Positions 16,176 through 24,497 of a stretch of DNA of 27,911 bases are shown here, piece after piece. This DNA comes from CAZLQR01 sp964404095 (GTDB lineage: Bacteria > Patescibacteriota > Microgenomatia > UBA1406 > GWC2-37-13): NCBI GenBank assembly GCA_964404095.1, contig CAYOIN010000013.1, positions 1-27,911 of the forward strand, read 5' to 3'. The notes under the pieces are model-generated. The model saw only the letters and a program-made list of their open reading frames with translations, did no database searches and was not told where the DNA came from. A program made the position numbers and the translations under genes. Each line of letters opens with the position of its first letter. The first letter of the stretch is position 1.

Positions 16176-18398
16176 ATGACAGCAGTATCTATTGTAGTGC
16201 CGGTATGGAACGAGGAGGCCTCGGTAGAAGAACTCACAGAACGGATCGCTGTTGCCATGCGAAAGGCACATACATCCTATGAACTTATCTTCGTAGATGA
16301 TCGATCAACCGATGCTACTCGATCCAAACTTACCGAGCTGTCGAAGCGGTATCCGATCACCATTCTGGTCAAAAAAGGTGCCCCGGGGAAGGCCCAGTCG
16401 CTGCTGGAAGGATTTTCACATGCACGGCATGACATCATCGCCATGATCGACGCCGATCTTCAGTATCCACCCGAGGCAGTACCCGCGATGGTCCAGAAGT
16501 TACAAGATGCAGACATTGTGGTAGCAAACCGAAAACAGCAATATGTATCTTGGCTGCGTAAGGTGTTGAGCGCGGGGTTTCGATTTATCTTTACGAGAGC
16601 TCTGCACAACCTACCGGTGGACTCGCAGTCAGGAATGAAGGTCTTCCGCAAACAGATCATCGATCGGATCCAATTGACCCCAAGCCCATGGTCATTTGAC
16701 CTCGAATTTTTACTCAAAAGCCGTGATGCGGGATACCGAATTACCGATCATGACATTGTATTTAATGCGCGAAAGAACGGAAACGCTAAAATTAATCTTC
16801 TACGGGCAACAACCGAGATCGGTCTTTCATCCATAAAACTTATCAATCGAAAACATCGAGAAATTCCCTTCTCAGAAGCACAGAAGTCGAAGCACGGAGA
16901 AGGGTTTCATTACCGCGGAAGTACCTATGTTCATCACTCAACCCTTCCTCATGCCGAAACCGCATTTCATAGACTCAATCCAAACCAAATCATCATTTCA
17001 CTATTGCTTGTTGTACTTTTAGGGATTGGTGTTGTGTTGTCCTGGTACTGGACAATCCTTACCATGATCTTCCTCATTACAGTTCTGTACTTCGGCATGC
17101 TGTTCTTCGATTTTTACATGCTGCAAAAGGGGTACTTTCAACAACCTGAGATCGATATCAGCGATGATCAACTTGCAAAAGCAGCAGGGAGAGTCTGGCC
17201 AAAATACACCATTCTTTGTCCGCTCTATAAAGAGTGGCAGGTGTTGCCACAGTTCATCACGGCAATGGATCGCCTTGATTACCCAAAAAACAAGTTGCAG
17301 GTATTACTCCTTCTTGAAGAGGACGACACCGAGACAATCAAGCAGATCAAGAAGTTTGAAAAAAACCTTCCATCATTTTTCGAGATTATTATTGTTCCTC
17401 ATTCGTATCCAAAAACTAAGCCGAAGGCATGTAATTATGGTGCAAAGTTCACAAAAGGGGAGTACGTCGTAATCTATGACGCCGAGGATGTTCCTGACCC
17501 ACTACAGCTAAAAAAGGCAGTTCTAGCATTTGACCAGGAACATGAGAAGGTCATCTGCCTGCAGGCAAAGCTCAACTTCTATAATCCACACCAGAATCTT
17601 CTGACTCGACTCTTTACCGCTGAGTACTCACTCTGGTTCGATCTAGTCCTCACCGGTATGCAGTCCGCGGATGTTCCGATTCCACTTGGCGGTACATCTA
17701 ATCATTTTAAGGTAGCAGCGCTTCGCGATCTGCAGCTGTGGGATGCATTCAATGTCACCGAGGACGCAGATCTCGGAATTCGACTGGTGAAGAAGGGTTA
17801 CCGAACCGAGATCCTCGACTCGGTCACCTTAGAGGAGGCAAACAGCCAGTTCTTTAACTGGATCAGACAGCGATCTCGATGGATTAAGGGGTATATGCAG
17901 ACCTACTTCGTACATACCCGAGATCTTTCATCGTTCCATGCAAGTAGAAAGCGTCACCATAAGTATTCATTTCAGCTCGTCATGGGAGCCAAAATTCTCT
18001 CAACGCTCATCAATCCAATAATGTGGGTAACCACGATACTGTACTTTGCATGGAGAACAGGAGCGGCTCCAATCATTGAGCGATTCTTCCCAGCCCCCAT
18101 TCTTTACATGGGTGTTTTTTGCTTTATCTTTGGAAACTTCCTCTACATGTACTACTACATGATCGGATCGGTGAAGCGTGGACACTACGACCTCGTCAAG
18201 TACACGTATTTGGTGCCGTTTTACTGGCTTACGATGAGCTATGCTGGATGGATGGCAGTAGTGAGCCTCATCAGAGATCCACATTACTGGGAAAAGACCG
18301 TCCATGGCTTCCATATTGAGAACGAAAAAGCGCTTCTCCAGTCCAAGCGGACTATCGGTCGAACTCTTGTGGATAAAGAGCTTATAGCAACTTCCTGA
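16176..18398 (+). CDS. two-domain GT2 glycosyltransferase (DPM1/GtrB-like + BcsA-like)
   Basis: The 740-residue protein fuses two family 2 glycosyltransferases. Residues 1-230 look like polyprenyl-phosphate sugar synthases: SIVVPVWNEE, VDDRSTD and the DAD metal motif at 92-94. Two hydrophobic helices follow at about 269-317. The second catalytic domain begins near 343 (YTILCPLYKE) and has processive-type motifs: DAED at 435-438, TEDAD at 528-532 and QRSRW at 565-569, the QxxRW signature of cellulose and hyaluronan synthase-like enzymes. Further helices lie at about 605-700. A likely reading is that the first domain makes polyprenyl-phosphate sugar and the second adds sugars at the membrane. 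Donor and product are unknown. It heads the glycan locus, with a separate promoter from the fusion gene downstream. Confidence 0.88.
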   Translation: MTAVSIVVPVWNEEASVEELTERIAVAMRKAHTSYELIFVDDRSTDATRSKLTELSKRYPITILVKKGAPGKAQSLLEGFSHARHDIIAMIDADLQYPPEAVPAMVQKLQDADIVVANRKQQYVSWLRKVLSAGFRFIFTRALHNLPVDSQSGMKVFRKQIIDRIQLTPSPWSFDLEFLLKSRDAGYRITDHDIVFNARKNGNAKINLLRATTEIGLSSIKLINRKHREIPFSEAQKSKHGEGFHYRGSTYVHHSTLPHAETAFHRLNPNQIIISLLLVVLLGIGVVLSWYWTILTMIFLITVLYFGMLFFDFYMLQKGYFQQPEIDISDDQLAKAAGRVWPKYTILCPLYKEWQVLPQFITAMDRLDYPKNKLQVLLLLEEDDTETIKQIKKFEKNLPSFFEIIIVPHSYPKTKPKACNYGAKFTKGEYVVIYDAEDVPDPLQLKKAVLAFDQEHEKVICLQAKLNFYNPHQNLLTRLFTAEYSLWFDLVLTGMQSADVPIPLGGTSNHFKVAALRDLQLWDAFNVTEDADLGIRLVKKGYRTEILDSVTLEEANSQFFNWIRQRSRWIKGYMQTYFVHTRDLSSFHASRKRHHKYSFQLVMGAKILSTLINPIMWVTTILYFAWRTGAAPIIERFFPAPILYMGVFCFIFGNFLYMYYYMIGSVKRGHYDLVKYTYLVPFYWLTMSYAGWMAVVSLIRDPHYWEKTVHGFHIENEKALLQSKRTIGRTLVDKELIATS

Positions 18399-18425
18399 TT
18401 TGCCTCGATAGCAGACCATCTAGCC

Positions 18426-18454
18426 TTGATTCTATAGGTCTATTTTGATATACT
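18426..18454 (+). promoter_or_regulatory. putative promoter of the glycan operon
   Basis: TTGATT at 18426-18431 and TATACT at 18449-18454 are 17 bases apart. The -10 ends 14 bases before the ATG at 18469. Genes from here to the window end are nearly contiguous or overlapping and could form one transcript. Confidence 0.6.
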
Positions 18455-18468
18455 ATGATCCTGTATAT

Positions 18469-21400
18469 ATGATAGCCAAATTGAATCAAAATTTACTCAA
18501 TGCAGGCTCATTCCTCATTGGAGCTACTATATTCTCCAATTTCCTAAATTTTTCCTTCAATGCATTTCTTGGAAATAAACTTTCCTTCGAGCAGTATTCA
18601 CTCGTCACCCTTATCAATACTCTTTCTTATATTGGTATCGTAGTATTTGGTGCCATTTCTGCCACGGTAAACCATAGAGTAGCCTATCTCATAGCGAGAA
18701 ACGGAAAGGGTGCGGGTAATTTGTTCTACAGACGAGCAATGAAGAGATCGCTCCGAGTTGTTGCCATCATGACACTTATCTGGCTTATATCTATTCGTGC
18801 TCTAAGTAACTTCTTCAATCTAAGTTCCATTCTACCTCTCGTATTGCTTTTGCCCGTATTAATATTCAGTACCCTAGGTGCTATCAGCGGCGGCTTCATG
18901 AAGGGAAGATTTAAGTTCTACTATATCGGCTTATTCTTCATCCTTGAGGCGGTAACAAAATTTTTATTTTCTTTACTGTTCGTTTCATCGGGTCATGCAA
19001 ACTTTACCTATATAGCAATTCCGGCCTCAATAGTGCTGTCGTCCATTATCACGGTCGTCATTGCTCTCTTCCAGAGCCAAACCACTCACAAAGATCATAC
19101 CGTTAGCTACAGATTTCCAAAATGGTTTTTTATATCGGCATTACTGACGGGACTTTCGACAAATGCATTCCTTACCTTTGACGTCATTATTACAAAGCAT
19201 TACTTTAGCGAAACCAACGCGGGAATGTACGCCTTCTTGGCGCTAATCGGGAAAATGATCTTTTTCTTCGGTTCTCTTTTTAACGAGTTCGTCATTCCGT
19301 TTGTGTCTCGTGATCAGGGAGCGAGACGTGACCCAAATAGAAGTTTTTACTTTATCTTTCTTCTCACATCTCTTTTTAGTTTCGGTGCATATTTTGGACT
19401 TATAATCTTGGGTCCAGTAATACTACCTTTAATATTCGGTGATAAGGTGACCCAGATTCTTCCGTATATTGGAACATACGGGCTCGGCATAACGCTTTAC
19501 ACAATAACCAATAGCATACTTATCTATCATCTAGCCAGAAAACACTACCTATTCTCCTTTGTAACGCTTGCAATGACCACCGTAATGTTGTTTGGGATTG
19601 TAGATTTTCATCGATCAATTCAAGAGGTGATCAACGTTCTATTAATCACAAGCTGTATTAACTTGGTAGTTATAGTAGTACTACATTTTCTGCAGCGAAA
19701 TGGGGGATTCATTGTTGCAAACATGATTGATCTTTTCGGACTCGTTTTTCCGATCTCTCAACCGAAATTAATTAATGGAAAAAAAAGAATACTTATCTTC
19801 AACTGGTATGACATCAAACATGTTTGGGCCGGTGGTGCAGAGTACTACATACACAACCTTGCAAAAAAGTTGGTGGAAAATGGTCATAACGTAACTATAT
19901 TTTGTGGTAATGATGGGCGTAATGTTCGCTATGAAACAATCGATAGTATAAGAATCATTAGAAGGGGAGGCCTCTTCACAGTACCAATTTGGGCGTTTCT
20001 CTATTTCGTGTTCCGATTCAGAAATTCATACGATCTGATAATTGATTCTGCAAAAGGTGTCCCATTTTTTACACCTCTTTATACAAAAAAGCCAATCATA
20101 AGTTTAGTATGTCATCTTCACCAAGAGATGTTTAGAAGGGGACTGAAGTTTCCACTATCACGAGTAGCTATGTACTTAGAAGAGGTTGCTTTCCCGGTAA
20201 TCTATAAAAAAGTTCATATGCTAACTATTTCCGAGTCAACGAAGCAGGCTATGGAAGAAGTTGGATTTGGTTCTATCAAACCTATAACCATTATTGAGCC
20301 TGGTGTTGAAATCAAAAAGGCGCTGATTAAAAAAACCACCCATCCATCGCTCATATATGTTGGGAGACTTCGAGATTATAAAAATCTTGATGTTGCTATT
20401 AAGGCGGTTGCGGGCTTAGTCAAAAGCCACCCAAACTTACAATTTACAATAGCAGGCGATGGGGAAGCTAAGGATAAGTTAGTCAGACTTGTTCACAAAC
20501 TCAAGTTAGAAAAATGGATTATTTTCAAAGGCAAAGTTACTGAAGAAGAAAAAGCATTTCTATTCACCCAGTCATGGGTTGCATTGCATCCATCTGAAGT
20601 GGAAGGCTGGGGGATCACCAATATTGAAGCAAATATTTGCGGTACACCAGTAATCGCATCGGATGTTCCAGGCCTGAGAGACTCAGTAATTCAAAATCAA
20701 ACAGGCATTTTAGTTCCCTTAAGAAATGTAGCGGCATTGTCTCAAGCCATTGATAATGTAATAAGTCATTCTCGCTTAAGAATGGCCTTATCTAGGAAAG
20801 CCACAAAGTGGGGTTTAAATTTTAGTTGGGACCGAAGCTCCCATATGGGTATGAGATTGGTGAACTATTTTTTTATCAACAGCTCACCCCTTAATTTCTC
20901 AAAAAATATGCTTTTAAAACGCAGAGGTAATAAAAAACTTACTATCACCATTGGTATTCCCGCATTTAACGAAGAGAAGAATATTCTGAATCTTTTACGT
21001 AGTTGTTTGGTGCAAAAAAGCAAATACTTCACCATTGACAAGGTGATACTGTCTATCGACGGCTCAACCGATGGAACAAATTCTGTTGCAAATCGCGTCC
21101 ATGATTACCGATTGATGGTAATCAATAATCCAACCCGACAAGGAATTGCACGAGGACTAAATCAAATTATCAAGAATGCAAATAGCGATATTCTTATTAC
21201 ATTGGATGCAGATATCGAAATAAAAGATAGTGATTTCTTTGAACAGCTAGTACAACCACTCGTGCTACTCGATATCGATCTAACATCCTCCTCAATTAAA
21301 GAACTCGACAGTACTAACTATTTTCAAAACATTCTCAGCACAAGTATTAAACTGAAAGATGTTTTGTATACAAGATTTAAAAAGGGAAACAACATATATA

Positions 21401-21828
21401 CCTGTCACGGACTTGCCAGGGCATACTCAAAAAGATTTTATAAAAAACTACACTTCCCAGTCTCAATAGGGAATGACATGTTCACCTACCTCAAATGCAA
21501 ATCTCTCAAATTAAAATATCAATATGCACCTAAAGCAGAGGCATGGTACAAGCTGCCTTCTACTTTTGCAGATCATCAAAAACAAAGTATTCGTTTCTTG
21601 GCACATAATGAGCGTGAACAAAAAAAGTATTTTAAAAGTGATTTTGTTGATTCGGAAGTTAAGATTCCAACAAGTGAATATCTGCGAGCATGTATAGATG
21701 CTTTACCCATCATCGTAAGGAATCCGATCACTACTATGTGCTACCTAGTCACGCACGCCATAACTCGATTAAACATGCGAGGTAAAAAAACTAATCATAT
21801 GTGGGAAATCGCTGTAAGTTCTAAATAA
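18469..21828 (+). CDS. three-part fusion: polysaccharide flippase - GT4 - GT2
   Basis: This 1119-residue single reading frame joins three proteins that are normally separate. Residues about 5-420 form twelve hydrophobic helices like Wzx/MATE-type lipid-linked oligosaccharide flippases. After a short linker, residues about 438-800 form a GT4 (GT-B fold) glycosyltransferase with WAGGAE at 453-458, NVxIFCGN-like strands, a donor-site region YVGRLRDYKNLD and the E-x7-E motif E712...E720. Residues about 822-1110 form a GT2 with GIPAFNEEKN, SIDGSTDGT and the DAD motif at 913-915. Twelve helices would put both transferase domains in the cytoplasm, where nucleotide sugars are. I start at the ATG at 18469. 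The TTG at 18445 lies across the -10. Composition is AT-rich against the preceding gene. No frameshift or internal stop is seen. Confidence 0.87.
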   Translation: MIAKLNQNLLNAGSFLIGATIFSNFLNFSFNAFLGNKLSFEQYSLVTLINTLSYIGIVVFGAISATVNHRVAYLIARNGKGAGNLFYRRAMKRSLRVVAIMTLIWLISIRALSNFFNLSSILPLVLLLPVLIFSTLGAISGGFMKGRFKFYYIGLFFILEAVTKFLFSLLFVSSGHANFTYIAIPASIVLSSIITVVIALFQSQTTHKDHTVSYRFPKWFFISALLTGLSTNAFLTFDVIITKHYFSETNAGMYAFLALIGKMIFFFGSLFNEFVIPFVSRDQGARRDPNRSFYFIFLLTSLFSFGAYFGLIILGPVILPLIFGDKVTQILPYIGTYGLGITLYTITNSILIYHLARKHYLFSFVTLAMTTVMLFGIVDFHRSIQEVINVLLITSCINLVVIVVLHFLQRNGGFIVANMIDLFGLVFPISQPKLINGKKRILIFNWYDIKHVWAGGAEYYIHNLAKKLVENGHNVTIFCGNDGRNVRYETIDSIRIIRRGGLFTVPIWAFLYFVFRFRNSYDLIIDSAKGVPFFTPLYTKKPIISLVCHLHQEMFRRGLKFPLSRVAMYLEEVAFPVIYKKVHMLTISESTKQAMEEVGFGSIKPITIIEPGVEIKKALIKKTTHPSLIYVGRLRDYKNLDVAIKAVAGLVKSHPNLQFTIAGDGEAKDKLVRLVHKLKLEKWIIFKGKVTEEEKAFLFTQSWVALHPSEVEGWGITNIEANICGTPVIASDVPGLRDSVIQNQTGILVPLRNVAALSQAIDNVISHSRLRMALSRKATKWGLNFSWDRSSHMGMRLVNYFFINSSPLNFSKNMLLKRRGNKKLTITIGIPAFNEEKNILNLLRSCLVQKSKYFTIDKVILSIDGSTDGTNSVANRVHDYRLMVINNPTRQGIARGLNQIIKNANSDILITLDADIEIKDSDFFEQLVQPLVLLDIDLTSSSIKELDSTNYFQNILSTSIKLKDVLYTRFKKGNNIYTCHGLARAYSKRFYKKLHFPVSIGNDMFTYLKCKSLKLKYQYAPKAEAWYKLPSTFADHQKQSIRFLAHNEREQKKYFKSDFVDSEVKIPTSEYLRACIDALPIIVRNPITTMCYLVTHAITRLNMRGKKTNHMWEIAVSSK

Positions 21829-21831
21829 TCT

Positions 21832-22641
21832 ATGAAATTAAAATCATTTTCTATTTATACACGCCGTTTTATATATGCTGTTCTGGGTGGATTGAGTGCT
21901 GTAATGGGTAAGCCACATCCCAAGATTGTTATACTTTGTTATCATAGTTTCAGAGACGATAATTGGAACTTCAGTCTTTCAGTGGAGTCCTTTAAAAAGC
22001 AGATTGAGTATCTATCAGAAAACTTTGATTTCATTTCACTAAAAGAGTTAAGCGCTCATTTAATAAAAAAGACGCTACCATACAAACCCTCTGTTGTTCT
22101 TACCTTCGATGATGGCTATAAAAGTGTGCTGAAAGTAAAAAACATTGTTAAGTCCCTCAACATCAGACCGACCCTTTTTCTTCTCTCAAATCCCGAGGAA
22201 GCAAACCGCAAAGAACTTAAGACAGACGAGGATTTTTTAAGCATCGCTGATATCGAGCTTCTCGTGCAGGATGGGTGGGAAATTGGCTCTCACTCACGAA
22301 CTCACTCGAACCTCAGATCGCTGACAAAAACTCAAATAAGTCGGGAAGTTATTGAATCAAAAAATAGCCTGGAACACGTATTGGGAAGTGACATTAGCTA
22401 CTTTTCCTATCCTAGAGGGAGATATAACAAGGACTCTGTAGATGCGGTTATAGCGGCAAACTACGTTCTAGGTTTATCAATGGATGATGGTATTATTGAT
22501 ATATCAACGGATTTACTAAAAATCCCTCGTATTGGAGTCGTAAGAAGTCATTCATTTGGTGAATTTTGCCGTATGTTTTCTCCGTTGGCAATAAGGGCGC
22601 GGATGTATGTTAAAAAATTATTACCACAATATGCTAATTAA
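21832..22641 (+). CDS. NodB-type polysaccharide deacetylase
   Basis: This 269-residue protein has the carbohydrate esterase 4 signature: TFDDG with D93 and D94, and the metal-binding SHSRTH with H154 and H158, then YFSYPRGRYN as the third motif. Such enzymes remove N-acetyl groups from glycans or peptidoglycan outside the cytoplasm. An N-terminal hydrophobic stretch at about 10-27 probably anchors or exports it. The ATG follows the fusion-gene stop by 3 bases, without a Shine-Dalgarno motif, so it is probably expressed by read-through on the same mRNA. Its place among glycosyltransferases suggests it trims the same surface glycan, although peptidoglycan is an alternative substrate. Confidence 0.88.
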   Translation: MKLKSFSIYTRRFIYAVLGGLSAVMGKPHPKIVILCYHSFRDDNWNFSLSVESFKKQIEYLSENFDFISLKELSAHLIKKTLPYKPSVVLTFDDGYKSVLKVKNIVKSLNIRPTLFLLSNPEEANRKELKTDEDFLSIADIELLVQDGWEIGSHSRTHSNLRSLTKTQISREVIESKNSLEHVLGSDISYFSYPRGRYNKDSVDAVIAANYVLGLSMDDGIIDISTDLLKIPRIGVVRSHSFGEFCRMFSPLAIRARMYVKKLLPQYAN

Positions 22642-23329
22642 TATTCTGAGAAAAATCCGTTCAGTTCTAATGAGAGTGCTAATACCTTCGTCCAGATATT
22701 TTCTGGCCGTGAGAGATGTTAAGCCAATAAGTACAAAGTTTGGTTTTGATAGGGGAACCCCAATTGATCGTTATTACATTGAGCAGTTTATGTCTCAAAA
22801 TTCCCATTTAGTAAAAGGGCATTGTCTAGAGATAGTTGAAAACACTTATACGAAGAAGTACGGGAGAGGAAAGGTTGTTTCATCTGACATCCTTGACAAT
22901 AATCAGAAAAATAGGAATGCGACCATTGTTGCGGATTTGCGCGATTTGGATTCTCTACCAAAAAACAAATACGACTGTCTCATTATCACGCAGACATTCG
23001 GCATGATAGATGAGTATGAAAAGGCTATTCGTGAATGTCGAAAGATTCTAAAAAAAGGCGGTGCGCTATTGGCAACGGTTTCTTTCTTTAGTCCAATTCT
23101 TGAAAAGGGGAGCCTTTGGCGATTCACACCACAAGGGGCTGAGCTCATCTTTTCCAAGATTTTTGGAGAGCGGAATGTTGAAGTGAGTACCTTCGGCAAT
23201 GTCATGTCTAGTCAATGTTTCTGGGTTGGAATGGCCACCGAAGAATTAACAAAAAAGGAACTGGATCATAATGATCCTCGATTTCCCTGCATTATCACGA
23301 TAAAGGCTATAAACAATGAAAAAAACTAA
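22631..23329 (+). CDS. class I SAM methyltransferase-like protein
   Basis: The 232-residue protein resembles the SAM-dependent methyltransferases found in glycan loci. RYYIEQFM leads into a first motif HCLEIVENTYTKKYG, then SSDILD as the acidic ribose-binding strand, a NATIVADLRDLDSLP stretch, YDCLIITQTFGMI as motif IV, and ILKKGGALLATVSFF near the end of the fold. The GxGxG loop of motif I is not present: EIVENTYT stands in its place, so cofactor binding is not proven. It might methylate a sugar, a nucleotide sugar or a glycan end. I prefer the ATG at 22631, which overlaps the deacetylase by 11 bases. An ATG at 22607 in the same frame would overlap by 35. The next gene overlaps its 3' end by 14 bases. 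Confidence 0.72.
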   Translation: MLINILRKIRSVLMRVLIPSSRYFLAVRDVKPISTKFGFDRGTPIDRYYIEQFMSQNSHLVKGHCLEIVENTYTKKYGRGKVVSSDILDNNQKNRNATIVADLRDLDSLPKNKYDCLIITQTFGMIDEYEKAIRECRKILKKGGALLATVSFFSPILEKGSLWRFTPQGAELIFSKIFGERNVEVSTFGNVMSSQCFWVGMATEELTKKELDHNDPRFPCIITIKAINNEKN

Positions 23330-24497
23330 TAAAACAATCCATATCATCGTAAAATATTTTTATCCTGTTGCGGCGGGTATCGAGACTAACATCCTTGAAA
23401 CATATTCGGAATTAGCAAAAGAGGGATGGGATATTACAATACATACCTCAAAAGATACCTTGACAGAAAAAAATGTCCTCCCAGATACAGATCTCATAAA
23501 GAACCTGAAGGTTAAGAGATATAAAAATCACTGGTACGGATATATACCAGATATTGATTGGAATAACGCAGGACTACTTTGCTTGCATAATTTTAATGTA
23601 GATCATATTTTCTATTTTATTTTTACAGCGTGGAAGAAAATATTAAAGCAGAAAACGTTCGGCTTAGTTGTCACACCTCACGGAGGCTTCAATCCAGAAT
23701 GGTCCATCTACTCCAAACCAGTTGCTTTGCTAAAACAACTGTATCATTTTAGTATTGGAACTTTTTTAATCAATCATGTCGTAGATAGAGTGCGCGCTGT
23801 TTCAGAATGGGAAAAAGCTGAAATAGTAAAAAAAGGTGTTAAGAAAGAAAAAGTTGTAACGATAAGTAATGGCGTTGAACCTGAGGCATATCTTGCCATA
23901 GACAACGTAGCGTCAAATGAAATTAAACGTAAAGTAAAAGGATTTGGTAACTACATACTCCAGATAGGTAGAATCTATGTCATTAAAAACTATGAGACAA
24001 CAATTAAAGCCCTCCCCCTCCTACCGAAAAATGTTACATTTGTAATAGCTGGGCCGATTGGTAATGAAGGGTATCTCAAAGAGCTTAAAACGCTCATTGA
24101 AAAGCTGGATATACAGGACCGAGTAAAGTTTATTGGAGTGGTGAGGGGAGTTGACAAGTTCTATTTAATGAAACACGCTTCAATGATGGTTCACATGGCG
24201 CTTTGGGAAAGTTTTTGTAACGTCCTGCATGAGGCCATGAGCCAAGGACAAGTATGTATTGCAGCCGATAACACCGCCTTACCTTATTTAATAAAAGATG
24301 GCGTGAACGGGTACTTGGTCCCAACGAAGGATTATAAGCAACTATCGGAAAAAATAAACTATGTGCTATTGAATTCAAAAAATAAACAAATAATAAAAAT
24401 GCAAGCTCGTAACAGAGCTCTTGGGCTAAAAGACTCATGGGTTAACACCGCGCAAAAAATGGAAACAACGTACGAAAATTTGCTCAAAAATATATGA
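23316..24497 (+). CDS. family 4 glycosyltransferase
   Basis: The 393-residue protein is a GT-B fold retaining glycosyltransferase. The N-terminal half starts with IHIIVKYFYPVAAGIETNI, the acceptor-side loop of GT4 enzymes. The C-terminal half has ISNGVEPEAY, ILQIGRIYVIKNYE and the donor-binding E-x7-E motif with E298 and E306 (WESFCNVLHEA). It transfers a sugar from a nucleotide donor to a lipid-linked glycan at the inner face of the membrane. Donor and acceptor cannot be read. Its start lies inside the methyltransferase gene (14-base overlap) and its TGA overlaps the next ATG as ATGA, so expression is probably tightly coupled. Confidence 0.9.
   Translation: MKKTNKTIHIIVKYFYPVAAGIETNILETYSELAKEGWDITIHTSKDTLTEKNVLPDTDLIKNLKVKRYKNHWYGYIPDIDWNNAGLLCLHNFNVDHIFYFIFTAWKKILKQKTFGLVVTPHGGFNPEWSIYSKPVALLKQLYHFSIGTFLINHVVDRVRAVSEWEKAEIVKKGVKKEKVVTISNGVEPEAYLAIDNVASNEIKRKVKGFGNYILQIGRIYVIKNYETTIKALPLLPKNVTFVIAGPIGNEGYLKELKTLIEKLDIQDRVKFIGVVRGVDKFYLMKHASMMVHMALWESFCNVLHEAMSQGQVCIAADNTALPYLIKDGVNGYLVPTKDYKQLSEKINYVLLNSKNKQIIKMQARNRALGLKDSWVNTAQKMETTYENLLKNI

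Noticed and set aside
18000..18419. 139-codon minus-strand open frame at the end of the GT2 fusion gene
   Set aside because: It is antisense to a well-supported membrane domain and its protein looks random.
18413..18446. Imperfect inverted repeat (AGACC ... GGTCT) followed by ATTTTG after the GT2 fusion gene, as a terminator
   Set aside because: The stem is only five pairs with a long loop and a short T run, and the region is better explained as the -35/-10 area of the next gene.
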